The notes: generated from the letters alone by a model not told the origin. Shown: positions 24,001-38,271, numbered from the stretch's first letter. The stretch: 64,000 bases of DNA from Mansonella perstans (GCA_037074765.1 JBAMDO010000134.1:62001-126000); one strand, 5' to 3'. Numbers and translations: made by a program.

Positions 24001-24492
24001 GGACAAGTTACTGATCGAAAAACCGGAAATGTAATGGATGGTAAAGACGACGAATGAAATCGTCATGTTTATAAGTTAACATATTTATTTAAGCTAACTT
24101 TCTTAAGTAACAAACAACAACTGTTAAATATCTGCAATTCTTGATATTCTTTTCATTTCCCTTTTCACTGTTTTTTACTTCTTATTTTTTTTCTAATTTT
24201 TCCGTCAAAGTGTTGAAAAAAATGTTCTGTAAAAAAAAGTTTGTATTATTTACTGTTTCCTTGTAATCTTAATACAAGTTTTCATAGTTCAGTGAATTTC
24301 ACCCCACGCAATTTTCATTTTAAAAAATCCAAGTGAAATTTTATGTTTCAGTCATCGTCTCCTCTTTGTTCAAAATAACCATGAATCTACAAGCCCGAAA
24401 AAAAATCTTAAAATAATGGATAAAATGAATTTCACTTCTTACAAGATGCCCATTGAATTGCAAAAATATTTTAAAAATATTTTCTTTTCAGG
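21082..24492. other. intergenic, Kunitz/lustrin to EB gene
   Basis: About 3.4 kb of AT-rich DNA between two plus-strand genes. Short open frames at 22586-22771 and 23257-23466 have no recognisable motif and AT-driven composition; I do not call them genes. No repeats of note. Confidence 0.5.
24481..24491 (+). other. splice acceptor before EB gene start codon (probable spliced-leader site)
   Basis: tttcttttcag ends at 24491, one base before the ATG at 24493, as expected for SL trans-splicing. Confidence 0.55.
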
Positions 24493-27204
24493 ATGCATTT
24501 CATACCAACACTTTTATTGTCCCTAGTGACAGGTATAATAAGAACAGGTAAATCAAAACCTTACTGTCCATTTTACTCATAGTTCTATTGCAAACAATGA
24601 CTCTCAGAAGTTGCCAAATTTCATTTATTCCTCAAATTCGTCTATAAATGAATATCTTTAAAAATGTTCATTCAATTTATTACATACATATTTATTTAGT
24701 TTAAGAATAAAGTTAAATATTTAACAATTAGTTAGAATTTAAAGTTATTCATTAATGATTGCTTCCAGATGCTACTGCAATTACTGCATACGAAAAATAT
24801 GGTTCGTTTTTAATTTCTTTATCTTTATCAACAATTTTAAAGGCTGTTTTGAAATTTCGTTAATTTTAAAATGATCAGTGATATTTTTGAAATATGATTC
24901 TACATTTTTGAGGATCACATTTTGATCAAGTATTGAAGCATTGTCCAATGGGCGATAAACCGTTGTTAAATGGTTTTCGGTGTGTATCGGACTCACAATG
25001 TCAGAATATCTATCCAGAATCTTACTGTCATGAAGGAATTTGCTGTCCAGATGGTTCAGGTGATTCGAAATTTTCCTACAATTATTCACTATGTAGAAAC
25101 TATGCAAATTTATTGTTTTAATGTTACGGTTCTACTTGTTTTTGCTACAGCAAACTTAGTACCATATGGTGGATACTGTACAATGACAATGCAATGTAAC
25201 ACAGTTGGTGCGATATGCATTTCACATATATGTCAGTGTCTAAGCGACTCACAATACAATGGTCATTCATGTATCGCAAGTAGGCTATTTTAATCAAGAA
25301 TGTTATCTTGACCGTATTCTATGAATTCTCTAGTGTAAAGTTGTGGAGTGTAAGGTGCTTGATCTGAAATCAATCGCTTTACAAAGATAACCAAGAAGTA
25401 AAAATATATGGCATAAGAAAAGGCTGCTGCCCAATGTCCAACTATTTATATTAAAAGTTTGGTTTGAATATACTATACAATATTTTGTAGCTTTGTCTTC
25501 ACTTGACATAATAATATTTGTTCTAGCTCCAAATCTTTGTCCAGCAAATCAAATTTCAATAAAAGGAAAGTGCTATCGGAAGGTCACTCATGGTTTTCTG
25601 TGTAATTACACTCAACAGTGCGGTTATATTGGCGCTTTTTGCATTGATGGAATTTGTCGTTGTCAAATGGGTTATACTTTTGATGGGAGCAAATGCATTT
25701 CGCATTCTAAGAGTTAGCTTTGAGAATAGAATTAAGCTTGTTTGATTAATATGCGCATAGTTATCATTATTTTATTTGATAATTACTATTTTATGAACTG
25801 CTTTATTTTAATAGCTAGTATGATTTATGGTAAATTGATTTGACAGATTTTCGTTATTCGAAAAAAGTTATGGAGTGATTAGAGAAATGAAGCTATAGTT
25901 ATTAATTAGAATAAAGCAACTGACAATAAAGCAGGGATGCTGAAGCGCTGAATGAAATATCACGGAAAACGATTAAATTAGAATAGAAAATTAAAAGAAC
26001 TTGAAATTAATTTCATTAAGCTATTGACAATATCATTTTTACTCATCAGCTGGAAGATATGATAAATTTAATTCTTAACCTATAAAGTAATAATAAGTCG
26101 ATATTTCAATAGCTTTTTGCCTAGTCTGTTCACATTGCTGCAAATAAAGATAAGTAACATTTCCGTTAATTTTTTCTCCATTTTGGTTTTTGCTTTTTTT
26201 TCTTGAGAATTTCAGTTTGTCCTGGAAATCAGATAGCCATTGGTGGACATTGTTATCCATTTGCTCGATTAGGTGAAACATGTATGTACAGTGAGCAATG
26301 TATCGACAAATGGATTCGACCACTCATGTGCCTCAATGGGATTTGTATGATCCGAATGGATGACGATACCTCAAAATGTAAGCTTTACAGTTTTGTTATT
26401 TGCTGATTTGAATTTTTGAAGCAAGCATTAGCAAAAATATAAATTGTGATGAGCAAAAGTTAAGTGATCTGAGAGATGATGATCATGAATGATCTCTTTT
26501 CCCTCTTTTTCCTTCACCAATCAATCAATAGTGGTCAAGCAAATTCGAAATTCTTTTTTTTTTAAAGTAACATGCCATGATCGACGAGCTGAAGTGGAAT
26601 ATGTGAATGGTACCGTCAAGAATTGTTTATACATTCCCTGTACCGTTGGTTACTTTTGCGAGTACAATGAATCCCGGAATGGCGGTCAATTTATTTGCTG
26701 CGGTGCTAATGCAAATAATATTTATGGTTTGTTTCTATCCAAAATTTGTTAAAAATTCATCTAACTGCTATTTAAAATTAAAAAACTTCGTTATTTTATT
26801 GTTTTTTACAGATTGACAGCACTTGCTGATGATACTGGATAAGAATCCTTATTTACTGAATAATTAAGTTACCTTCATGTTTTCATTGATGAAATGTGCA
26901 AAACTTAATTAGTTCATTAATTAGTTTTTGACGGATAGTATTAAAAAAAAAAACTACCTCATAAGCAAGTTATTAGGTTTTATATCTAAGTTTGAAAATT
27001 TTGGAAAATTAGCAACAATATTTCAATCTATCCCAAATGATATCGATGTTTCTAAAAATTTTAGGAAAAGTAAAACTTTATCCCGGCACGAACAAGCCAA
27101 TAGACTGTTCTTCAATTAATGGTTGTCCATTTATGGACACACCTAACTGCGTCATGTCCTATCGTTATGGTTATAAAGTGTGCTGCTCAACAATAAGTTG
27201 TTGA
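24493..27204 (+). CDS. secreted EB-module and lustrin-like cysteine-rich protein, about 330 aa, 8 exons
   Basis: Small extracellular cysteine-rich protein. Exons: 24493-24547 (signal peptide MHFIPTLLLSLVTGIIRT), 24769-24801, 24931-25059, 25151-25279, 25527-25712, 26216-26377, 26568-26726 and 27065-27204 (TGA), 993 nt, all joined in phase 1. Exons 3-6 encode EB-type modules; exon 5 is the clearest, with eight cysteines from CPANQISIKGKCYR through QQCGYIGAFC and GICRCQMGYTFDGSKC. Exons 7 and 8 are lustrin-like (CTVGYFCEYNESRN then FICCG; PIDCSSINGCPF then YKVCC). EB modules are common in nematode secreted proteins, sometimes beside Kunitz domains; their function is unknown. Exon 5 has a TAG right after its donor (A|gttag), so a short form of 178 residues is possible. 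Acceptors of exon 3 (gatcaag) and exon 7 (tttaaag) are weak but required by frame. Confidence 0.75.
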
Positions 27205-27957
27205 TAAGCTATTAAAATGTGACAGGAAAGATCTGAATAAGTTTGATTAAAAAGTGATCGAAATTATTGAAGTGTCACATATCTTCACTTCACTTTCTTC
27301 ATATTGATTATATGAATATGCATATTCTATGTAAAAATTGTAGAAAAAAGTAAGCTTCGGAGACTGAATGCTTTGCTTACAAAACGATTATATTCGCATA
27401 CTGATAACTGCAGTTTGAGAAGCTGAAAGATGAACGAGTTGAGAACTGATCAGTTAGATATACTTGATAGCTTAACTGGCAAAAATTGATTCTCTTTTTC
27501 TGAATTTCGAATTCAGAACTATTTTTTTCTTCATTTCCTTACAAAGTACTGGAATTATTCGATTTTCACGTGACATTATTAGCCTTGAAATTGTTTTTCC
27601 ATGTGACATTATTGAAAACACGTATTCTTTAAAATTTCCAAACGTCAGGGAAAAATGAATAGTGTATGTAGTAGTATCTGAAGTTTAGATATATCGGAAT
27701 GCAGTTCGACCAAATTCTCATGATTACAGACTGTAATTTCATTGCGCTTAATTTGTCAAAATTACGCGATTATAATTAGGCCATTTCTTTTAGTATTACC
27801 TTGGCTTAGCTGTGAAAAAATTTCAATTAAGCATTTTACACCACTGAAATATATCCAATGCATATAAATTTAATGATTAGTCATCACACCGTTTTTTAAG
27901 TTTTTAAGTTGGGAAGGAATTTTTGTTGAATTCTGAGATCTTGGTAATAGAAAAATA

Positions 27958-28045
27958 ATGGCATTATATTAAATCATTGGAATTCATAAACGCAATACAG
28001 TAAATCAGTGGGATTAACGAAGGCATTATAGTAAATCATTGGGAT
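27958..28045. repeat. diverged tandem repeat, about 30-35 bp unit
   Basis: Three units sharing the pattern gcattata..aaatcattgg.att, for example ggcattatattaaatcattg and ggcattatagtaaatcattg, with a more diverged copy (gcaatacagtaaatcagtgg) between them. Confidence 0.65.
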
Positions 28046-31000
28046 TAATTCCTGAAATAATGTTTCAAATTTCACACTGAACATTCTCCAAAAAATGAAT
28101 CAATTCACGAAAAGATCAAATAAAGATCAAATTTCTCAAACTTGACAGACGAATTATTTTGTTTTTACCAAAGGACAAAGGTCAATTATTATTTCATTAT
28201 TGATTTTCATTTACATCATTTCTAAACTTCATTCAAAACATGTTCTGATAGAAGAATGGATAAAAGCACGAAAAAATAGCTTAGGAGACATTTAACAGAA
28301 TTTGTTTCCCACGTAAAAAAAATTAATTATCTGAATTTTAAGTATTACTAAAACTGCTAGTTACTGCCATTGGAACAACAACATTGCGATATTATTATGC
28401 ATAGCACCAATAGTAGAACGGCAGCGAAGAAAAAATGAATGGTTGAAAACCAAAGTGAAAATACGAAACCGTAATTTAATAAATAAACAATAAATTGGCC
28501 CACAACTGTTTTAAATCTCAGTTTCATACACTATGTCAAATTACTACAAATACATTCGAACAAAATTTTCAACAACTGATATTTTTTAAAAAAAGTTAAT
28601 AAATGAAGCAAATTACCCTATTTTTTGATATATTAGACGATATGACTGGAATTTATAAGAATCAATCATCCTTTCACCTCTGCTATCCTTATGCATTCCA
28701 ATATCCTCTATACTGTATACTGTTCGATATTCTTGATTAATTCACCAATGAATATTTGGAATTGTCGAATGAAAGATCCCGAGAAATTAGAAATTGCCGT
28801 CATAGCATCATTCTTACGCATCAACTCACACCATTCTAAACACTGTCGTCATCTTGGAAAATCCTTAAAATTTTCAATTTGTAAAACTATTCTTTAAAAA
28901 AAAGAAAGAAAAAATAAAAAAAAGAGGACGAAGTTTGCAATTACGCGAAATTTCTGGATAATTATTAATATAATTATTAATATTACTATTCATTTAACCT
29001 TGACATGTCTCTCTTCACCGTGCACTTCACTGCAAAATTTCTTCCCCTCCGTCACATTTGTTGTTTGAAAATTTCAAGGATGACAGCAATTTTTTCGTTT
29101 TTTTTATTGAAAAAACTATTTTCTTTTACTTCAAAAAATTGAATAATTTCACATGTGGGCTCTTCTTTGATGTACTCTTTGATTATAATAATAATAATAG
29201 CAATTAACTGCTGACAGTAACGGCAAATTGCTGTTTGGCAAAATGTTGCATATGATATATTTGAAGTATTTTTTTGCAATTGTCAAATTAGTTTTATTAT
29301 TATCTTTTAAGGCAAGATTTTATTAGCAAATTCTTTAAAATTTTTTTTGCAATTATCAAATTATAGTACAATAATAATTAATTGAAGTAATTTATGAAAT
29401 TACTTTCATTTGAAATGTGCACCTGGATGGAATAAGTGTTAATAAATCCGGTAAGTGATAACGATGAAATTGTGAAACAAAAAGGAAATAAAAGGCTGTC
29501 AAGAACTTTTAACGGATATTCAATTTGATATGACCACTGCCAGTTGGTCAATTACAAGTAGTTACTGGGTGACAAATGAGAATAAAAAGGAAATTAGAAC
29601 CGAATTATTAATATCATTAATTAATCAATTATCATTGGTCTCTAATTATAATTCATAAAGTTCGATACAAAATGTTATTATATTGGTTTTTACTGTTTTG
29701 TAAAAAATGAATTTATATTTTTTTAAGAAATTGAAATTTGAATCTAAATTAATAAATTTCTGAAATGCGATTGACTTGTGTTGATAGATTCTTTAAATTT
29801 TTTAGTTATATTAGAATGAAATATTATATAATAATCTTCAATGAGCTATTTCACTTTTTTTTAAATCAAATCTAAAAAAAATTCTATTGGAATCCGTAAA
29901 ATTTTTTTCAACATCATTATGCATTTTTGAATTATGCAGCAGTTTTTGAATGACAATTCATAAAGCTCAAAAAAACTCTTTAAAAATTCTTTGCAGGTGA
30001 AAATCTTGTTTTATTTAATTAGATTTATAAAGAAAGATCTAGATGATTTTAAAACCGAATCCGTTCCAACGAATGATGATCATAGTTTGACATGAAATTG
30101 CAATGACACAATAACAACTTTCTAGGCCTAGTTATTGTATATCTGATGAAGACAGTAGTGTTACAATATACAGTATTGAGCATAATGATTTCAGCTAAAT
30201 TAACTATGATTGGCTTAGATAGGTCATAATTTTTTCCGTGGATTTCAGTTATGAAATATTTCAATTAAATAATTATGTCAAGCAGGAATAATGACAAAAA
30301 CCTGATGAGGAATTAGTAATTTGAGAAAATATTAATCCGAAATTCAAATGACAATCATCATAATCAATATTTCTCAGCGGTTTTTTATATTATTATTCAC
30401 TTCTCTATCTTTTCGTCACTTTTCTTTCTCACTTCGCCAATTTAACAAATTCATGAGAAGCTGTAATGCATTTGAATAATTTCGAAATTTGGCATTTAAG
30501 AATGAAATCTGAGATAACAATTAATTAATTGAATAAATCTTCTGATAGCATTTGACTGGGTGAAAAAACGGAAATAAAACAAAATCAAATAGAAATTCAC
30601 TTTGAAATTCAATAACATTCTCTACTTATTTTCATTTCTTGTATCTTATAACTGAAGACTTTTGATGATGCCGAGGATGACCATCAGATGAGCATCATCA
30701 GATTGTTGATACATTCATGAATAGTGCCGAGACTGTTGAGACATCTGTTGACAAATCCTGCTTGCCCGAAAACAATAACTTTTTAATCAAATTTTTTTTT
30801 GTCAGTACCAGCAAATATAATTTTTGTTGAGGTAATTAAATTAATTTATTGCTGCAAATTTTTACCTTTAAATTTTTACGATATTATACTTAGGATTAAT
30901 TAACTATGCTATAGTTAATAAAATGCCTATTTGGCACATTTTCATCCGGTAGTTTTGTTTAATTCATTTTCACTTTTTTTTTATTAAATTACTTTGCTTG

Positions 31001-34000
31001 TACATTCTCATACGTGTCGTGTACGTGTCCAGTTGACGCTAATCTTGCTGATTTCGAGAAATGGTAATTAAAATCATCAATCTGCCTTTTTCAATTATTT
31101 AATTTGTGAATTTTTTCATCTGAATAACAACATAACAATCACTACGGATTACTTCTCACCTTATCATTCTTATCACAGCATCTCTATTGTCTTTCAATCA
31201 GACTGAATAATTACTAATATCTGATGCTCGTTTGTGTATTTTGTCCCGTATAATTAACGCTATGAAGAGGTATATAATAGTTGATCAAATCAGCTCATTA
31301 AAGATCAATTGATGAAAGCATGTTGCGTAAATATTTTTTAAATTCTTTTTTAAAATTTCTTTTATATGAAAGATGAAAGGATTGAAATGATCTTCTAATA
31401 TTTGAAATTTGAATTCAGCACAACACGATTAATGAAGTGGAACTGCAACAAAATTAAAATGACGCATTGATTAATTATTTGAGTGACTAATTTTAATTTT
31501 TGTTCCTATAAATGTATTTGAAATGGATTAGTCTGTTTATTAAATAGAAGGAACAGCTTTTTTAAATGTTTCTTTTTAATTTAAATTTTTTTTAAAAATG
31601 GCTTTTAAATTTTTAAACATCAAATTTGCTATTGAAATATTTGTAGTTTCAAGTGTTGTTCTTAAAATTATTCCTCCTTATTTTCTTTTCTTAGTTATCA
31701 TAATTTTTTAACTTTATTATTTACTGATAGCCCTAGTTCTCGTTAATTTTAGCTTTTAAAATTCCAAAACTACTAATTGAGCTTTTATTAATTTGCAAAT
31801 GAAAAATGCTTTGTATTAGAAAACTAACACTTTGCTAGCATGAGCTAATGAATTTATAGTTCTTGAACTGTCTTGCAAAAATTCTTTAGAAAAATTATCA
31901 AATTGTAGTTGGAAAAACTAAATAATTTAAATGTGTAGTGTAATATCATAAAAATTGTTTTCTATTTTGAAGCAACTAGTACAAACCTTGGATTATAACG
32001 AAGTGATAGTGGTCAGATCTTGTGGTCAGTGAGATTGAAATAGACACAAAGAGAAGAATATATCCGATAAAATTACTATGCTATTTTGAATTGGCCCAAA
32101 TCTTTTAATTGGAAATTTTTGCCAATATTTTTATCGATTTTATATATCACTTATATATTTGAAAACATTCATTAATTTTTTTCGATTTAATGCTCATTGT
32201 AGAAAAATAAATAGGAAAAATTATGTGCGTTATGTTTTTTTCCTCATTTGTTTGAATTTGATAAAATTTCAAGCAAGGAAAAGATTTGATTCAATATTTG
32301 AATTATAACCAAAATTTTTGGCACTTAGTATATCTGCTAATTAATTTGGATTTCAAATGGAAATTTAACGATAATACCAAAAAATTATTGATGTTATTGT
32401 CATTAAAGTCGACATTTCACTTTTTTTGTTAAAATCGATTTATGTTTTAAATGATGTCATCAGGAAATTACAAAAATTTTCATTCATCAAAAGATGTTTC
32501 AACTTAATTTTTCAAATTTTTTCAATTTGTAAAGGATGGAAAAACTTACTTGAAATTATTCTTTTAATTATAACTGGTCGAATTTTAATTATAATTAATT
32601 ACTTTTGCAAAGGCTACAGTTACTACCACAGTAATATTAATAATAGTAAATGATATGATATGAAAGGGATGCACGATACTTACTTTATCGGAAAACGCTA
32701 TGAAATATTAAAAGTATATAAAGCAGCAAATTTCAGATACCTTTACTTTGAGGTTAAAAAATAGTATTTCGTTTCCAGCGAGAATGGTCTGTGCTAGAAG
32801 ATGATGAAATTTGCAATTCCAAATATCCAATCATTCAACTCATTTGGTTTTTATGACCAAAATTAATTTTAAATTTCAAAATATGAATCGAGATGGTTGA
32901 ATATTTCTGCTAAATTACCTAGATATCATAGTTTATCCGTGTTCAGCTGAAATTTAGCCAGTGATCTGCAATGATAACCCAGCAGTAATGACAATAAACG
33001 CTTGGTGATGATAATATACTCATATTAAGATTTGTGAACAGTTTTTCTATTACATTATTATTCATTTGCTGTTTTGTTATTGAAAATTTTCAAAATTTTT
33101 CAAATTACATTTCGAAAAACTCAAATAATCGCTTTGCAAACAATTTAATCTTTGGATAGCTATTTTCATTCGAATTCATTTGTTGTCTCTTTTCAGCTCA
33201 TTAGTTATTCAAACTCGTTAATTATTTGATTCAAATTTCTTTGGATCAAAATTTGTAAAATATTTTTAAAAATCATTAAAATACAATAAATATCGAAATT
33301 GTTACATTTCTTTTTGAGAAGCATATGAAAAAAAAAAAAATACAAACAAATATAATACTGCACTATCAATCCATAATGCCAACCATTTTTGCAAGCTCTT
33401 AAAACGTTATCTCCGAAACTTTACAGTCAAATTTTATACTTTTCCAATTTTATTCAAGGACGCTGCTTGTTAACTTTCTATTAATACCCGGTATTCAGCC
33501 ACACAATTTAATGCTTGGGTTGTGGTGAAATTTAACCTTTCCTTATTCTGTTTGGAAAAATTTTATCTGACCTTTTCGATATTATTGCTAATTATGAAAG
33601 AATTTTCAATTCAATTAAGGCCCTTCATAATTCTTCAATTTTCCAAATTAAAGCTATCTGATCAATTTAGCAGTAAATAGTATTTTCAATTCCTTTCTAT
33701 CAAATCCTTTATTCAATTCATCTATTCCATGAAGATTTTTAATTTAATCATAAAGTCTAGCATTGTTAATGATACCTTCTTTTATTCTCATTATCACTCA
33801 TTATTCATCGTTATCATTCATCTCATATTATTATTACATGTTATTATTACTGGTTTGCGAAAAATAAAAAGATGATCGATAACTGATTCAAAAAATAAAA
33901 AGATAATCGTTAATTGATTTACTGTATTTGAAATGAATCAATGAAATGGAATAATTGAATCAGTTGATAGGTATGAATTTATGTTTCTAAAATTCCGATA

Positions 34001-36325
34001 AAATGTTTATAACCGTTTAGTGTATTAAGTGTACTATTATTTATTGTACATAGTAAATTAACTTATTAATGATGTCAGATCATAAATTCATCCCGAACAT
34101 ATTAAGTTGCACGGTTATATTAAAAGATTTATTAGGTATGTTAGGGAGAAAGCCTTATTGCTTCAATGTTTAGTGGCAATCTTAGCATTTTTAAAAGATA
34201 AACAAAAAACAGTAGAAACATTGTTGATTTTTCGAAAAAAATTCCCGATCGGAATTAGAATTATGGATTTACATTAATGAATTAACGGTAATTAAAAGAA
34301 AAAAAAGCTTTCGGAAATAAAAACGGATATTTCTGTTGGCAATTATTTTTCACATTCATTGTTTTTATTATTGAAAAGCTTTATTTCATTTTTTTTTTAA
34401 ATTATCAATCTTTTTTTTGTCTGCATATAAAAATAATTTGTTTTTTGGATTTTGATGAATTTCAAAAATTTTTATTGTATTTGTTTATTTGTTTGTTATT
34501 TTGATGTGTTCAAACAGTGAAAAAAAAATGAAAGATGCGAAAAAGTTTGCGCAACAAAATCAAAACTTTGACTAAAAGCTCTGAATTTGATTATTTCGCT
34601 GATTGTTTCATGAAATTTTCGATATCAATTTACAAATGAAATAAATGGGAAGACAGAAAAAACCGTCTGAAGCATCTGAGGCCACACTTTTTCATTGTCT
34701 GACCAGAGGAAAAAGTAATGTGCATATTTTGAAATCGTACCTGTTCTATTTCATGCTATTTTCATTTTTCTTTATTTTTATTTACTACTTCCTTCATCCT
34801 ACCATGACAAATAGCTAGCCAAACTTACTTGCAATCAATTATCACTCATAAAGAATTAATGATTACTGATAGCACTTGATTCATTGACAAAGATTAAAGA
34901 TAGATTTGATCCCTTCATTTTCATTTTCAATCTTTCATTTCATATCGCTCATTAGTTAGTTAGAAGTTTGCTTTTTATCTTTAAACCAGGATCAGAGCCT
35001 AGCCTATTATATCTTGCCCACCTTGCTCTAATTATTTTTCAAATTTTATTTACTCTGCTATATATTCACCGGTTTTTTTAATCTTAAAAAACGACACACA
35101 TTTGCATGAACGTCGTCGCTTAGGTTGCGTTCTAATTCCCTTTTTTAGATTTTGGGAGCAATTCATGCAACTTAATATAATTGTTTTTTTAATAGATACG
35201 TTGTTGTATTTGCTTTTTTTTCGATGCATATTAACATCAAAATAAAACTTTCCACCAAGTTTAATCATTTCTTTCAGCAATTCTTATTCATTTAGAAAAT
35301 ATTACTACACAATAGAAGTCTTCAGTTCGACTTTTAATAGTGTGAAATTGAAATTGAAACTAATATTTTTATTGAATAAATTTGCTTCTTACTTTTACAA
35401 TTGTAATAATTGACTTTAAAAACTCGACCAGTGAAAAAAAGCTTGAGTTTTTCGTGATTGGCTTCTCCACTTTATTATTTTTTGGAAGATGTCCCTGCAG
35501 GGACTATTGATTTTTAATCGCATTGTTTGCCTAATAAAAATTTCCATGACGAAGGCACTTGAGCTTTCCGAATAGACCATCTAACCAATCCAGTTACTTG
35601 TTTCGTCTATCGATGGATGAAGTGGATTTTAAGTAGGCTGAAAAACCTTTGATGACCATTTCAGTCATTTTAATCCGTGAATTTATCATTTATCAAGTGG
35701 TCATCAATTCTTTATACGTCTAATACATACTGAAAGATTTCTAATTTTTAAACGAATCTACTTATGAAATATTAATTATTTAACTGATAATTATATCAAT
35801 AAGTTTTAACACTATTAATTAGCTTTTCTAGGAAGATTTGGTATGGTATACACATAAAGGACAATCAATTGTTTCTCCATCACATCACTTTTGTCCATTT
35901 ATAAAGTTTCAATTTATAATTAAACAGTTGAAGAAGACTTACAGTTATCAAAATAACAAAAACAAATTATTGGTTTTTCCGTTGAGATATTTTGAAAAAA
36001 GTTATAAATGTCACAATAACAATAAAAAAACTGAAATGTAATGTTCTTATGGTAGTTTTATTTTGAGAAAAACAATTACTATTTCTTAAAATTACGTTCA
36101 CATTAAATTTTATTTTATTATCATTATCTCTATTCTATCATTCATATCAAATGATTTTTTTTTTTTGTTTCTTTCTTTCACTGAAACTATCAAAATAATA
36201 GTAAAAAATGCATAAAGGATAATTTCTAACCTGAAACCAAAAAGACTAATCAATTATCGATGTCAGAAAAAGAGAAGTTTTAGTAAAATTTAAATAAAAA
36301 CATGATTGTAAATATAAAAAAATTT

Positions 36326-36378
36326 CCTCTCTTTTGCCCCTCCCTTCCTCTCTCTTTCCTTCTCTCTCTCTCTTTTTG
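36326..36378. repeat. polypyrimidine/CT-rich tract
   Basis: Plus-strand run of almost only C and T, ending in a (TC)n microsatellite. Confidence 0.85.
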
Positions 36379-37674
36379 GATCATTTTTCCTTACATAATA
36401 TTTAAAAATGATTAAAGGCTTTGCCTAAATCATAAAAATGATGTCATTTGTGGATTATGTGATGTCAACAGTTTGCAAACAGTACCACCACCATGCAAAT
36501 AACTCTGTCAAAACTCTTCCATTCAAATTTTCATTTCATTAAAAAAAAAAATCTGAGTAACTTTTATCTTTCGAAAGATCTCTCTCTCTCTCTGTTCCTT
36601 TTTCTGTATCCTTGGATTCTTAATTTCATTTTCATTTTCATTGCTATCTTCTAATCTCTCAGTAATCTTAACGACTGCAAATTTTTAAAAAATTTCATTC
36701 TTTTTCAAAATTTTACAAAATTTCACTCTCTTCAACTTCCCATATTATGCAACAGTTAATTGCATCGACAAATACATTCCTTTCTCTTTCTTTTCTTCTT
36801 TTAAAATGTCATTCTATTGTGGGCAAATTTGCTAATTATTTCAATTAAATGAACTTACAAATTGAGATAGACAGTAAGAGAGAGAGAGAGAGTTATGTTA
36901 AGTAAGATGGTGCAGAAGTTTCACTCATTCTAATTTATTCGAAGATTTGCAAAATTTGATTCGATGAAGACATATTATTTTGTTGTGTGAAAATATTTGA
37001 TATTTTAGCATTAGCGATCAAAAGCGCTTTTCTAATAAAAATCGAAAATTTTAATGAAAAAGGAAAAAACGAAATCAATCAAAGTTAATTCGTACATTCA
37101 CATGCCTTAATAGTAATATTTCTTGACGACATTGTCTTTTGATTGGAATATTTCTTGACGAAGAATTATTCTTTATAGGCAATACTTTGTCTTTGAGTGC
37201 TAAAAGATTGGATTTGCAGGGAAAATATGAAAAATGGTAATTTAAAATTGCAAGGTGTGATATGTCATCATTGTTTGATATGTCATCATTGTTATGTCAT
37301 CATTGTTTGCAAGGTTTATGAAAATTTTTCTCAAGAGTTTGATCCTTTTATTTATTATTTAGTCAAAAAAAGTACAATTAAAAAATCTTTGATATATTGA
37401 TGAAAAAAGAACGAACAAATTTTGCAAATGACTAAATGCTAGAATTAAAATTTAAAAAGTGAATTTTTAATTTAAAAAAGACAAAATGAAATACCCAAAT
37501 TTTGTTTGTTTTATTTATTTTTTGTGCTGAAATTTTATTTCAATGACAATCTTTTAATTTTTCAAGTACCTCATTATAATTTTGAATTACATCTAAAGGT
37601 TATTCGAATTCCCTATAACTTCATTTCAAACAATTCATTTTTTTTTCTAATTTACATCACTTTGATGCGTTTTT

Positions 37675-37675
<1 letters not shown>

Positions 37676-37706
<31 letters not shown>
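37676..37706. repeat. poly-T tract (31 T)
   Basis: Uninterrupted T run followed by caaacag. It could serve as the polypyrimidine tract of an acceptor in front of the candidate formin 5' exon, or simply be a homopolymer. Confidence 0.85.
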
Positions 37707-37830
37707 CAAACAGAAATAAGAATGGAAAAAGGAACAAAAAAAAGAGAAGCGTTTGAAGCACCACAAAAGTGATTCAAAATAATTGCTTTTTTCCAATTGT
37801 CATTTTAAAAATACTGTGAAATTTAATCTG

Positions 37831-37969
37831 ATGAATTCAAAACATTTCCTAAAAATATATCGGAGGAGGTATGAAGATGTCGTTTTGTCAAGTGTGACAA
37901 GTGTGACAGTGATTGACAGACGACGAAGAGAGACAGAAAGGTTATTTAAAGAATTATTTGAAGGAGCAG
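37831..37969 (+). other. candidate upstream first coding exon of the DAAM formin
   Basis: Open frame starting ATG at 37831 and encoding MNSKHFLKIYRRRYEDVV, an Arg-rich stretch and ERLFKELFEGAG, ending at a strong donor GCAG|gtaaga in phase 1. The next formin exon (acceptor at 44812) begins with two bases before ATG, which also fits phase 1, so the two could join across a 6.84 kb intron and add 47 residues. The sequence is not recognisable as DAAM N-terminus; an RNA read is needed to accept it. Confidence 0.35.
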
Positions 37970-38216
37970 GTAAGAAGAAAAGTAAGAAGAAAATGAAAGA
38001 CGAAATAAAAAAAAGGCAATAATTCGTATTTAAAAGAGATAAGAAAGTGAATTTTTGATTTTTGTTCATCAGATCCCTTCCTTACACCTTCTTGGTAAAT
38101 CTATTATTAGGCAAACGAAGGATTTGTACGCTGCAACCTGAAATCCTGCTTGAATATGCTGGGGTTAGCGAGTTAATCAAAGCCGTTAGGTGTAGGCATA
38201 GCTAAAGCGAGTCTGG

Positions 38217-38271
38217 ACAGGACGTTTATGGATTTGACCTATCGCTTGAGTAAGCGAAGTTTATGGTCCTG
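38217..38271. other. hairpin-forming element 1
   Basis: Two nested perfect inverted repeats: outer CAGGAC (38217-38222) with GTCCTG (38266-38271), and inner TCGCTT with AAGCGA around a four-base loop GAGT. The surroundings are GC-richer than the flanks. It could be a structured RNA or part of an old mobile element. Confidence 0.4.

Larger units (their letters stand above)
27205..37830. other. long AT-rich intergenic region without a recognised gene
   Basis: About 10.6 kb. Open frames here (for example 28691-28897, 32426-32653, 35838-36041, and 35050-35280 on the minus strand) show no family motif and look like chance frames in A/T-rich DNA. Notable content: a short diverged tandem repeat at 27958-28045, a duplicated 30-base segment at 33858-33920, and polypyrimidine/CT microsatellites at 36326-36378 and near 36580, with a GA run near 36880. 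A distant small gene cannot be excluded. Confidence 0.5.

Noticed and set aside
26815..26830. Acceptor tttttacag at 26811 as an EB gene exon start
   Set aside because: In the required phase it gives an immediate stop (G|AT TGA); the exon at 27065 fits frame and cysteine pattern.
35050..35280. Minus-strand 76-codon frame with CSQN and CKC cysteines
   Set aside because: Lys/Ile-rich, no splice context and no recognised zinc-binding pattern; likely chance.
36326..36900. CRISPR-like or satellite array
   Set aside because: Only simple CT/GA microsatellites; no spaced repeats.
37676..37706. Poly-T as the tail of a retrotransposon
   Set aside because: No element body, reverse-transcriptase motif or flanking duplication is visible next to it.
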